From assembly GCF_000235425.2 (NCBI RefSeq), contig NZ_KI912267.1:1415290-1479289 (forward strand): DNA of 64,000 nucleotides, given 5' to 3'. Shown here piece by piece: positions 21,715 through 29,463 of the stretch. This DNA is from Pseudofrankia saprophytica (GTDB lineage: Bacteria; Actinomycetota; Actinomycetes; Frankiales; Frankiaceae). How positions within the stretch are numbered: position 1 is the stretch's first letter; the number at the start of each line of letters is the position of its first letter. The translations under genes were made by a program, and so were the position numbers. The notes beneath the pieces were generated by a model that was not told the DNA's origin, did not search any database, and saw only the letters and a list, made by a program, of their open reading frames with translations.

Positions 21715-22356
21715 TCAGGCGGGGGTCAGCCGTACGGGGAGCGCGGAGACGCCGCGGACGGAGAGATGCGGCCGGTAGGGCAGCTGTTCCGCGGCGATCT
21801 CGATCCGTTCGACCCGGTCGAGCAGCGCCGTCAGCATGATCTCCGCCTCCAGGCGGGCGAGCGGCGCCCCGAGGCAGTAGTGGATGCCCAGACCGAAACC
21901 GAGATGGCGCGCGGCCGGTCCGGCGTAGCGGGTGATGTCGAACCGGTCAGGGTCCGGGAACACCTCGGGGTCGCGCTGGGCGCCGGCCAACAAGGCGATC
22001 ACGCCGTCTCCGGCGCGAAGCGGCTGCCCGCCGAGGTCCATGTCGGCCAGCACCGTGCGCCCCACATACTGGATCTGCGGGTCGAAACGCAGCGTCTCCT
22101 CGATCGCCGGCGACACAAGCGCGCGATCGGCCCGCAGAGCCGCGTACTGCGCCGGATCCCGGGCGAGCGCGATCACGGCGTTGGCGACGAGGTTGACGGT
22201 CGTCTCGTAGCCGGCGACGAGCAGCAGCACGCACAGGTCGAGCAGCTCGCGGACCGACAGCCGGTCACCCTGCTCCTGGACGGCAATGAGGTCGCTGAGC
22301 AGGTCGTCGGCGGGCGCCGCCCGACGCCTCGCGATCAGGTCACTGGATTCGATCGT
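21715..22356 (-). pseudogene. Cytochrome P450, C-terminal half only
   Basis: 213 residues from ATG 22356 (GAAGGA upstream), compared with about 400 for a bacterial P450. Present are the I-helix LLLVAGYETTVNLVAN, the ExxR motif EETLR, the PDRFDITR region and the heme-binding loop FGLGIHYCLGAPLARLE with its Cys ligand. The first 180 or so residues (helices A to G, substrate-recognition sites) are absent, and no trace was found upstream. Such a fragment could bind heme poorly if at all. It has retained an open frame and a ribosome-binding site, which suggests a recent loss or continued translation. Confidence 0.8.
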
Positions 22357-22619
22357 CATTTCGCGGTCCTTCGGACAGCGCCCGGACAATGATCAGGGAC
22401 GGAGAAACCACCCGTCGACCGGGTCGGCGAGAATTCCAGCCGGAACGTTACCTCCCGATTAGGGAGGACGACAGCAGGGCGGAAGGAACAATGGACTCGA
22501 TTCAAATTTCGTATCGGGCGATCGAGATGCCGAGAAATCCCGCGGGCGGGCCGTGGGTGAGGACGTCGTGGATCGCGGCCCCCACCACCTCGGCATTCAC
22601 CGCCTCGGCGATCGCCGCG

Positions 22620-23582
22620 TCACGCGGGCGGGGGCGTGCTCGGCGGCTGCTGGCCGAGGACCAGTCCGGCGCCGATCCGCCGCAGCACGGCGACGTTGAC
22701 GGGGGTGAAACTGTGGGCCTCCACCGCGAGCAGGGCGCCGCTGGGCGTGAGCCAGGTGAGCAGACCGCCGTAGCGGTAGCTCGTGTCCCGGAGGTGAAGA
22801 TTGGTCACGGCGCTGAGGTCGTTCTGGGCGAAGGCGGCGGGCTGGTCACCCACCGTCGTCTCCGACACCTCGGTGTCGCCCACGACCTCCGGCAGCTGTT
22901 TCAGTTGACTGCGCAGCTGTCGGGCCGTCGCGACCGACGGGTCCGACGGCTGCCAGATCACGGTCACCCAGACGGCGGACGGCTCGTCCGCCACGGGCGC
23001 GACCGCCGTGGACGGCGCGACGAACTCGCTGGTGAACGCGGCGATGTTCTGGTCGTAGGAATCTTGGCTGAAAAGGTGAGCGGCGATGCTGATGGGCGGG
23101 GCTCCCGGTAGCGCCCCCACGGCCCCGTGAAGAACCGACTGGGACTCTATGTCCAGCTGGTGAGCCATCGGGACGGGCAGCCAGGTGATGGTCATCCCGC
23201 CGTAGGTGTACGGGGCGGCCGGCGACGAGGCCGCGGGAGGCATGTGGTCGTTCCCACCACCGCGGTGGCTCACGGGGACGCCGATGCCCACCACGATCGC
23301 CAGGACGAGCGCGGCGACCCCGGCGACGCGAGCGCGTGACCGGCGACGGCGAGCCCGGGCGCGCACCAGGTCGAGGAAGACGCTGTCGACGCCCCGGCGG
23401 GGCATCTCGGCCCGCAGCGCGCGCAGCTGCGCCGCCAGGTCCTGGGTCGGGCCGTCCACGACGTCACCCTCCACGACGTACCGCGGCTGCCGCGTGCCGG
23501 CCGCGGCCTGGTCCCGCGGGGTGAAGTTGCCTCGGCGGCTCGCTCCGGGCGGGTCGGTACGCCCGTTTCCTGCTGTGCTCAC
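22620..23582 (-). CDS. Single-pass membrane protein, partner of the SigE-family sigma factor
   Basis: 320 residues from GTG 23582 (GGGGGAAG upstream), starting 13 bp after the sigma-factor stop. The N-terminal 110 residues are cytoplasmic, with LRALRAEMPRRGVDSVFLDLVRARARRRR. One membrane span (about 113-132, VAGVAALVLAIVVGIGVPVS) is followed by about 190 extracytoplasmic residues with no recognised domain. The arrangement, downstream of a SigE-family ECF factor, is that of an anti-sigma or sensor partner, but no zinc-binding ZAS motif (HxxxCxxC) is seen. The function is therefore inferred from position only. Confidence 0.75.
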   Translation of the reverse strand: MSTAGNGRTDPPGASRRGNFTPRDQAAAGTRQPRYVVEGDVVDGPTQDLAAQLRALRAEMPRRGVDSVFLDLVRARARRRRSRARVAGVAALVLAIVVGIGVPVSHRGGGNDHMPPAASSPAAPYTYGGMTITWLPVPMAHQLDIESQSVLHGAVGALPGAPPISIAAHLFSQDSYDQNIAAFTSEFVAPSTAVAPVADEPSAVWVTVIWQPSDPSVATARQLRSQLKQLPEVVGDTEVSETTVGDQPAAFAQNDLSAVTNLHLRDTSYRYGGLLTWLTPSGALLAVEAHSFTPVNVAVLRRIGAGLVLGQQPPSTPPPA

Positions 23583-23595
23583 AGCTTCTTCCCCC

Positions 23596-24249
23596 TCACC
23601 GGGTGGGTCGCGGCGGAGGCGAGGCGAACGCCCTCGATGACGACGGAGCGCGGCCCCCCTGCCCCATCTCGTTGGTCAGGATGTCGGGGTCTCCCGCGCC
23701 ACGGCGGCGTGTCCTGGGGGCGCGGACGGCGCCGAGCGCGGCCAGGTGCTCGCTGCCGCGCAGCCGGGCGAGGCCCCGCGAGGCCTGGCTGCGCACGGAG
23801 CCGACGGAGCAGCCGAGTGCGGCGGCGACCTCGGATTCGGGCAGGTCGTCGAAGTAACGCAGGACCACCACGGCCCGCTGCCGGGGCGGAAGCGATCGCA
23901 GGGCACGGACCAGGCCCTCGCGCTGGGACAGCCGGTCGGCATGGTCGACGCCCACCTCGACGACGTCGACGGTCCACTCGCCGTCGACGATCAACGGCAC
24001 CTCGGCGACCCGGGCCCGCAGCCGCCGCCACCGGCTCGTCGCGCCGTTGACCAGCGCCCGGCGGACGTACGCCTCCGGCTGGCCGTCCGCGATCCGCGAC
24101 CAGTGCCGGTAGGTGCGTTCGAACGCTCCCTGGAGCAGGTCCTCGCCGGCCGCCCAGTCCCCGCCGACGAGCAGGACCGCGCTCAGCAGCAGCCGGTCGG
24201 CGGCCCCGGCCACGAATCCTTCAAAGGCCAGCTCCTCATCGGCACGCAC
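23596..24249 (-). CDS. SigE-family ECF RNA polymerase sigma factor
   Basis: 217 residues from GTG 24249, which has GGAGGAGG upstream; TTG 24279 would add ten residues but has no ribosome-binding site. Region 2 (about 5-70: FEGFVAGAADRLLLSAVLLV, AAGEDLLQGAFERTYRHW) is followed by region 4 (about 120-180: LPPRQRAVVVLRYFDDLPESEVAAALG, CSVGSVRSQASRGLARLR). This is the classic SigE (ECF41/SACE-like actinobacterial) pattern. A basic tail of about 35 residues is unusual. It directs transcription of an unknown regulon, probably including its own operon, and is likely held by the membrane protein encoded next. Confidence 0.92.
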   Translation of the reverse strand: MRADEELAFEGFVAGAADRLLLSAVLLVGGDWAAGEDLLQGAFERTYRHWSRIADGQPEAYVRRALVNGATSRWRRLRARVAEVPLIVDGEWTVDVVEVGVDHADRLSQREGLVRALRSLPPRQRAVVVLRYFDDLPESEVAAALGCSVGSVRSQASRGLARLRGSEHLAALGAVRAPRTRRRGAGDPDILTNEMGQGGRAPSSSRAFASPPPRPTR

Positions 24250-24378
24250 CCTCGCCTCCTCCGTGTCGGGCTCGTCCAAGTCGAAACGCGCCCGACCCGG
24301 ACCACGATGAGTGCCCGGCCGCGGCCGGCGGCGGAGAGGCGGCCGCGGAGCCGTCGAGGTCTGGGTTCAGCTGGGCGG

Positions 24379-25446
24379 TCAGGCCCCGTTGACGGTGAAG
24401 AAGGGCAGGTCGAGCGGGGTGACGAGGCCGGGTGGAGCGGCGCAGACGGTGGGGATGGCGTTGAGGATGCGCATCGCGGAGCCGATGAGGCCAGCCTCGG
24501 CGTGGTCGCCGCCGCCGTCGAGGCGGGGCTCGAGCTCGAGCGTGAACGACGGGTGGCCGGTGACCTCGACGCGGTAGCCGGAGCGGCCGCCGGCCAGGAT
24601 CGGCCAGTCCGGGCCGATGTCGTCGCGCAGCCGGTTGACGTGGGCGGCGACGATCGCGGGCCGGCCGCCGACGACGCCCGTCACGTCGAAGCGGACGGCC
24701 GCGGTGCTGCCCTGCTCGATGCGGCCCATCGCCGTATGGAACGTCTCCGGGGCGGGAAGCCGCTCGTGCTCCTCGCGGATCTCGTCGAGCGTCCAGCCCA
24801 GCGCGTCGGCCAGGAGCCGGACGATACCGCCCCAGCCGAAGGTCACCGCTCCGGGCTCGAACAGCGCGGCCGGGTGGTCGAGCGGCAGGCCGAAACCGAA
24901 GACCTCGCCGGTGAAGGCCGGGTCGGCGTACTCGCCGTAGTTCATCAGCTCACTGACCCGTATCGAGTCGACGCGTTCGCACATCTGTGCCACCAGCAGC
25001 GGGACCACGTCTCCGGACCAGCCCGGGTCGATGCCGGAGGTGAGCAGCGTGGTCCCGCCCTTCTCACACGCTTCCGTGAGCCGTCCGCGGGTCGCGTCGT
25101 CGAGGAACGCCGGATTGACCAGGAAGACGAGCGCGGTGTTCACGACGTTCTTGCCGGCGGCGAGGATCATGCACAGTTCGTCGAGGGTGTCGTCGATCCG
25201 GGACTCGCCCTGGACCGTGTAGGACACGCAGTCGGCATCGAGGGCCAGCAGCGCGTCGATGTCGTCGGTGGCGACCACGCCGGTGGGCTCGCTCAACCCG
25301 CACAGTTCGGCCGCGTCCCGTCCGATCTTGGCCGGCGAGTGGGCGTGCACGCCGACCAGCTCGAGATCCGGCCGCCGGATGATCCCCCGTAAGGCGTGCC
25401 GGCCAACGTTCCCGGTCCCCCACTGGATCACGCGTAGCGAGCTCAT
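24379..25446 (-). CDS. DapB-like NAD(P)H-dependent dehydrogenase
   Basis: 355 residues from ATG 25446 with GGAGG six bases upstream. The N-terminal Rossmann fold WGTGNVGRHALRGI and ELVGVHAHS is of the dihydrodipicolinate-reductase N-terminal type. The second part includes LLTSGIDPGWSGDVVPLL. Mycobacteria encode many such proteins, annotated as amine or 2,4-diaminopentanoate dehydrogenase-like; the true substrates are mostly unknown. It is not lysine-pathway DapB: the length and C-terminus differ. It stands alone. Confidence 0.85.
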   Translation of the reverse strand: MSSLRVIQWGTGNVGRHALRGIIRRPDLELVGVHAHSPAKIGRDAAELCGLSEPTGVVATDDIDALLALDADCVSYTVQGESRIDDTLDELCMILAAGKNVVNTALVFLVNPAFLDDATRGRLTEACEKGGTTLLTSGIDPGWSGDVVPLLVAQMCERVDSIRVSELMNYGEYADPAFTGEVFGFGLPLDHPAALFEPGAVTFGWGGIVRLLADALGWTLDEIREEHERLPAPETFHTAMGRIEQGSTAAVRFDVTGVVGGRPAIVAAHVNRLRDDIGPDWPILAGGRSGYRVEVTGHPSFTLELEPRLDGGGDHAEAGLIGSAMRILNAIPTVCAAPPGLVTPLDLPFFTVNGA

Positions 25447-25716
25447 CAACTACCTCCGGTCACGACCTCAGCCACCGAAACGTCGGCGAACGGTAGCCAT
25501 GATCGGTGCTGCGCGGGATACCCGCCAAGGGTCTCTCTCACCCGAGCCGAGCGGCGCGGCACGAGAGTGAGCGGATAACCACGGAGGGTGGGAATGTTGG
25601 TTGGCCGCCACGGAGGGTAGGGCAAGGTCGTCAGATCTTGAAGGGCCAGCGGCGGGGTCACCCGCCTCAACCCCGCGCCGGCCCCACCGCTGGGGGCACG
25701 CCAGGAAGGGAGACCG

Positions 25717-26679
25717 ATGAGTACCACGATCAAGGACCGGCTCGCGCACGTCACCGACGCCGTCCCGGTGAGCGCGATTCCCGACGCGGCCCGCTCCGCC
25801 GCCGACCACGTGGACCGGGCCGGGCACGCCGTCGCCGACGCCACCGTCAGGGCCAGCCACGGCGTCGCTGACGCGACGGTCAAGGCCAGCCACAGCGTCG
25901 CTGACGCCACGGTCAAGGCCGGTCAGGGGGCGGCCCGGGCGGGGCAGACCGCCGCGACCGCCACCCGGGACGCCGGCAGCGCGCTGGCCGGCAAGGTGGC
26001 GGACACGTCGAGCGCCGGCGCCGACGCGGTCAGCCGGAAGGCCGGCAAGGCGGCGAAGGTTCCGGCCCGGACGGCGGCCAAGGCGACGGCCGTCTCGGGT
26101 CGCGCCGGCCGGCGGCTCGAGAAGGCGCGCGGCGCGGCGGAGCTCTCGGCCGAGCACGCCCGCGCGGCCACCGAGCTGCGGATCGAGAAGGCCCGGTCCG
26201 GCCGGGCCATCCGGTCCGAGCGCAAGGCCAGGGTGCGGGCCGACAAGGCCCAGCTGGTGCTGGAGAACAAGCTCGCGAAGGCCGAGCGGAAGCTGAGCCG
26301 GGTGCACCGGCGACGCCGCCGCGGCCTGGGCATGATGCTGCTGGTGGGCGGCGGAGCGGCGGCCACCGTCGCGGCCCGCAGGTACCTTGCCGGCTCCGGC
26401 CAGCAGGACGAGCCGAGCGCGCCGGCGAGCACCGTTCACGACGAGAGCCTGACCTCCTCGACGCCGCCGGTGACCGCGAGCACCGGGACACCGGCCGGTG
26501 CCGAGACCGGGGCAGGGGCCGGGACGCCCGATCGTCTGTCGGCCACGCCGTCGACCTCGATTCCGTCCACGTTCGACCCCAGCTTCCCGGCGTCGATCAA
26601 CGAGGAGATCGCCTCGGACGCCACCGCCGGCGGGCTGGAGGAAATGCCCGGCGTCGACTCCTCGCCGCGCCGCTTCTGA
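25717..26679 (+). CDS. Ala/Lys-rich repeat protein with one membrane segment
   Basis: 320 residues with a strong GGAAGGGAG ribosome-binding site. The N-terminal half is helical and Ala-rich, with three 11-residue repeats (HAVADATVRAS, HGVADATVKAS, HSVADATVKAG; DNA 25825-25923). The periodicity resembles LEA-type or apolipoprotein-like amphipathic helices. It then has a highly basic coiled-coil region (about 145-205), a short hydrophobic span (about 208-226, GLGMMLLVGGGAAATVAAR) and an acidic/Ser/Thr tail ending in EEMPGVDSSPRRF. I recognise no family. A structural, nucleoid-associated or membrane-associated stress protein are all possible; none is shown. Confidence 0.75.
   Translation: MSTTIKDRLAHVTDAVPVSAIPDAARSAADHVDRAGHAVADATVRASHGVADATVKASHSVADATVKAGQGAARAGQTAATATRDAGSALAGKVADTSSAGADAVSRKAGKAAKVPARTAAKATAVSGRAGRRLEKARGAAELSAEHARAATELRIEKARSGRAIRSERKARVRADKAQLVLENKLAKAERKLSRVHRRRRRGLGMMLLVGGGAAATVAARRYLAGSGQQDEPSAPASTVHDESLTSSTPPVTASTGTPAGAETGAGAGTPDRLSATPSTSIPSTFDPSFPASINEEIASDATAGGLEEMPGVDSSPRRF
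25825..25923. repeat. Three 33-bp tandem repeats inside the Ala/Lys-rich gene
   Basis: Three in-frame 33-bp units at 25825-25857, 25858-25890 and 25891-25923, each beginning CAC and encoding an 11-residue amphipathic helix unit. Confidence 0.85.
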
Positions 26680-26712
26680 CCAGGACGCGATGCCCCTGAA
26701 GAGGTGAGACCC

Positions 26713-26770
26713 GCCGCCCACGGCGGCTCCGCACGCCCGACCGGCCGGGTGCGTCCGCACCCGGCCGGTC
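26713..26770. terminator. Double-hairpin terminator between convergent genes
   Basis: A 6-bp stem (26713-26727, 3-nt loop) is followed by a perfect 14-bp stem (26739-26752 with 26757-26770, loop GTCC). It lies between the repeat-protein stop (26679) and the TetR stop (26901), and can act in both directions. Confidence 0.8.
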
Positions 26771-26900
26771 GTCTCATGTCCGGTCCCGCGTCCGGTCCGC
26801 GTCCGGTTCCGCCCAGGTCGTCCGGGTTCGGCCTCCCCCGACGGTCTCGCCAGACCGCGCCGCGGTCTCGGCCAGACCCCGCCCCCGGCCGCCGCTCCGG

Positions 26901-27548
26901 TTACTCGGCATCCGGGGCGGTGGTCCCGCCCGTGCCTGCGGATCCGAGGATCGGATTGGTTTCCATACCGCTTTCAAGCACCCTGAGGCCTTCGGAGATC
27001 GCGCTCGCCAGATCGCCACCGTTGAGGAACCAGTTCGTCTGGGCCGCCTGGATGACTCCACCCACGGCCCCGGCGAGCATCGTGGGCAACAGGGCGTCGG
27101 CGGGCAATCCCAAGCGAGAACGGAGGAAGTCGGCGGTCACCCTGTGCGTGTTGAGCTGAATGCCGCCAAGCACGCCGCGCAGTAGCGTGGGAGTAACCGC
27201 GATGACCGCTATCCAACGCCGAAGCCGTTCCGCATCCTCCGCGGCGAACTCCTCCTTGAGCGCGAGACGCAGGGAACGCATCGGCGGTTCGGTGGTGGAA
27301 CAGGCCGCGAGTCTTGCTCGGAGGGCTTTGCTCCGCCGCTCGATCCTCACCTGCAGGACGTCTTCCTTCGAGGGGAAGTAGCGGTAGAAGGTCCGGACGG
27401 AGATCTGCGCCTCCGCGGCGATCTCCTCGACCGTGGTCTCGATGAACCCACGCTGCTCGAAGAGCCTGAGCGCGACGCCCTCCAGCTCGGAGATCATCAT
27501 CTCGGAGCGCTGCTCACTCAGTCGCAGCGCAAGCGATTTGGACGCCAC
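26901..27548 (-). CDS. TetR-family transcriptional regulator
   Basis: 215 residues from GTG 27548 (GGGAGG upstream). The HTH is TTVEEIAAEAQISVRTFYRYFPSKED in the first 60 residues, very close to consensus. The C-terminal helical domain includes LRGVLGGIQLNTHRVTADFLRSR and ends in a Gly/Thr-rich tail. It follows the secreted hydrolase gene on the same strand but is separated from it by a strong hairpin, so it is probably its own unit. Its ligand and target are unknown; the hydrolase is the nearest candidate target. Confidence 0.9.
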   Translation of the reverse strand: MASKSLALRLSEQRSEMMISELEGVALRLFEQRGFIETTVEEIAAEAQISVRTFYRYFPSKEDVLQVRIERRSKALRARLAACSTTEPPMRSLRLALKEEFAAEDAERLRRWIAVIAVTPTLLRGVLGGIQLNTHRVTADFLRSRLGLPADALLPTMLAGAVGGVIQAAQTNWFLNGGDLASAISEGLRVLESGMETNPILGSAGTGGTTAPDAE

Positions 27549-27572
27549 CGCCGGCCTCCCGCCTGGTGCGAG

Positions 27573-27613
27573 GCGCTGAACCCGGACGCGCCGGGCGCGT
27601 CCGGGTTCAGCGC
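27573..27613 (-). terminator. Hairpin terminator of the secreted hydrolase gene
   Basis: A perfect 18-bp stem (27573-27590 with 27596-27613) with loop CCGGG, 10 bp after the hydrolase stop. There is no U tract, as is common in actinomycetes. Confidence 0.8.
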
Positions 27614-27623
27614 GTGAGAATTC

Positions 27624-29141
27624 CTACTTTCCGATCTGCGAGCGTATCGCGGCGTTCTCGAGCTCCGCCGCGTCAGCGGGGCGCAGGAAACCGTGGATGA
27701 CGCCGTCCGCCACCGACCGGCTCCATTGCGCGACGAACTGGCCGTGGTTCTTGTAAAGACCGGCGAGTTTGTCCGCGCTGAACGGCACGGTGGTGCCGAA
27801 GAGGCCGCACAGGACGGGCGTGTTCCCCACGCCACCGAGGGCCGCGATGGGGGCGTCGACCTGGGGGGACCGCACGCCGCCGAGGGTGTTGCCGTTCGCG
27901 TCCTTGGCGAACACCACCGGTGACGCGCTTGTGGTCTGTAGCAGCTGCCCGCGAGGGGGGTTCACGCGGTTCACGACCCACTGGTTCAACCAGTACACCG
28001 CCGCGTCGAGCACCCAGTGCGCGCCACCGGTGTTGACCGGGAGCGTGCACGTGCCAGCCGAGGTGACGGTCGGCGGGTTCTGCATGGCGGCCAGGCTCGC
28101 GATCGCGCCCTGCCCGTCGCCGGTGTCCGTCGGCCCGATCTGCAACCCGTAGTCGTCGAAGTGGGCCGTCCCCGCCACCTCCCACGCGCGGAATCGTCCT
28201 GTGTCCGGCTGGCGGGCGGTGAGGTTGCTGAAGACGACGTCCGTCTCGGTCTGGAAGACGAAGACGGGGACGTTGAGATCGTCACGGATCAGGACCGGGG
28301 AGGGCGATGGCACGACGGGGGTCAGCGCGGGCGGTGCCACCTGCGAGAGGGCCGCGCCGCTGGCAGCGCGACTGTGTACGAGGAACCCGTCATAGACGCG
28401 CGCGAGCGGGTGTACCCCGTCGATGTACGTGACAAGGCGAGCCGCCGACTGCGACTCTCCGGCCGCGATCAGCTTGCGCGGCTTCAGGCCGCCCAGCAGC
28501 TGCGCGGAGTTGCCGCGCAGGGCCTGTCCGGCCTGCGAGTAGATGTCGTACGAGTAGCTGTCACCGGGGTGGGACAGCGGCGCGTACCGCACCGGGTTTC
28601 CCGGGAGCGTCCCCGGGTTGTTGCCCTTCGCCGTCTGGACGCCGGTCCACTGCGCCGAGACCCCGACCCAGGCAAAGCCTTCCCGTACGAGCTCGTTGTG
28701 GGTCAACGTCCAGTCCGGCCCGGCGTCGGCCCCGCCGCTCACGTTGAGCCATTCGACGATGACCGTTCCGTTGAACTTCTTCGGGTCGACGGGGCGCCGG
28801 ACCACCGCACGGGTCGTGTAGGGCGCGGTTCCGTTCGGTGTCACGGCCCACTTGCCGTCACTCGTCAACGGGGTGGCGGAGGTGTAGCCGCTCGCGGTGC
28901 CCGACAGGAAGAACTCCGACTCCCGGTAGCCGACCTGGGCCAGGTCGAAGCTGGTGGAGAACATGAACTCCGCCGGAGTGCCCCCCGCCACCGGCCCGGT
29001 CACGGTCGGGGCCGGGGTCGGGGCTGGCTCGGCGGCCGCCGCCGTTCCCGCGCCCAGGAGCACGGCCGGTAACGCGGCGAGCGTCACCGCTAACGACGTT
29101 AATAACCCAGAAAAGACGGCATGGCGACGTTTCCTCATCCG
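27624..29141 (-). CDS. Secreted alpha/beta-hydrolase-domain protein (Abhydrolase_10 type)
   Basis: 505 residues from ATG 29141, which has GGGAG eight bases upstream; ATG 29159 is less likely. It has a Sec signal peptide: basic MRKRRHAVFSG, a hydrophobic core and an AAAAEPAP cleavage region near residue 37. The mature part matches the alpha/beta hydrolase domain family of about 450 residues: VIVEWLNVSGGADAGPDW, the nucleophile elbow GESQSAARL with Ser, YDGFLVHSRA, and a late GTAHFDDYG with the probable His. It should be an extracellular hydrolase for esters or lactones. The gene is isolated, with its own terminator downstream. Confidence 0.88.
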   Translation of the reverse strand, partial: RMRKRRHAVFSGLLTSLAVTLAALPAVLLGAGTAAAAEPAPTPAPTVTGPVAGGTPAEFMFSTSFDLAQVGYRESEFFLSGTASGYTSATPLTSDGKWAVTPNGTAPYTTRAVVRRPVDPKKFNGTVIVEWLNVSGGADAGPDWTLTHNELVREGFAWVGVSAQWTGVQTAKGNNPGTLPGNPVRYAPLSHPGDSYSYDIYSQAGQALRGNSAQLLGGLKPRKLIAAGESQSAARLVTYIDGVHPLARVYDGFLVHSRAASGAALSQVAPPALTPVVPSPSPVLIRDDLNVPVFVFQTETDVVFSNLTARQPDTGRFRAWEVAGTAHFDDYGLQIGPTDTGDGQGAIASLAAMQNPPTVTSAGTCTLPVNTGGAHWVLDAAVYWLNQWVVNRVNPPRGQLLQTTSASPVVFAKDANGNTLGGVRSPQVDAPIAALGGVGNTPVLCGLFGTTVPFSADKLAGLYKNHGQFVAQWSRSVADGVIHGFLRPADAAELENAAIRSQIGK

Positions 29142-29420
29142 ATTTCTCCCACCAGTCATCGCCCATCACTGCATTTCCGAGAGAAGCGACGACCAGTGCG
29201 GAATGGCCAGCGCTGCCGTTGCCACTCGCGGACGAAACGTGGATGAAACGGAACCGTAAGGTGTCGCCCATCCAATGTCAATGACTGACAGCGATGGCAC
29301 ATCGTGCCATGGCCGGCAGGACACGCCCTCGACGCGTCCTGGACGCGCCTGGGACCCACCCAGGACACGGAACGCGATCAAACGCGATCAGAGGAGTCCG
29401 ACCCACGGCGCCACCGGGTA
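29142..29420. other. Intergenic region upstream of the secreted hydrolase
   Basis: Between the hydrolase start and the acyltransferase operon's terminator. It contains the hydrolase promoter, not identified precisely. A perfect tandem pair of AACGCGATCA stands at 29371-29390, and there is a loose GACGCG repeat near 29332-29349. No gene is seen. Confidence 0.5.
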
Positions 29421-29448
29421 GGCCGATCCGGCTTTCGCCGGATCGGCC
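29421..29448 (-). terminator. Hairpin terminator of the dioxygenase-methyltransferase-acyltransferase set
   Basis: A perfect 12-bp stem, GGCCGATCCGGC with its complement, and loop TTTC, beginning 15 bp beyond the acyltransferase stop. Confidence 0.8.
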
Positions 29449-29463
29449 CGCCGTTGTGCCTGC

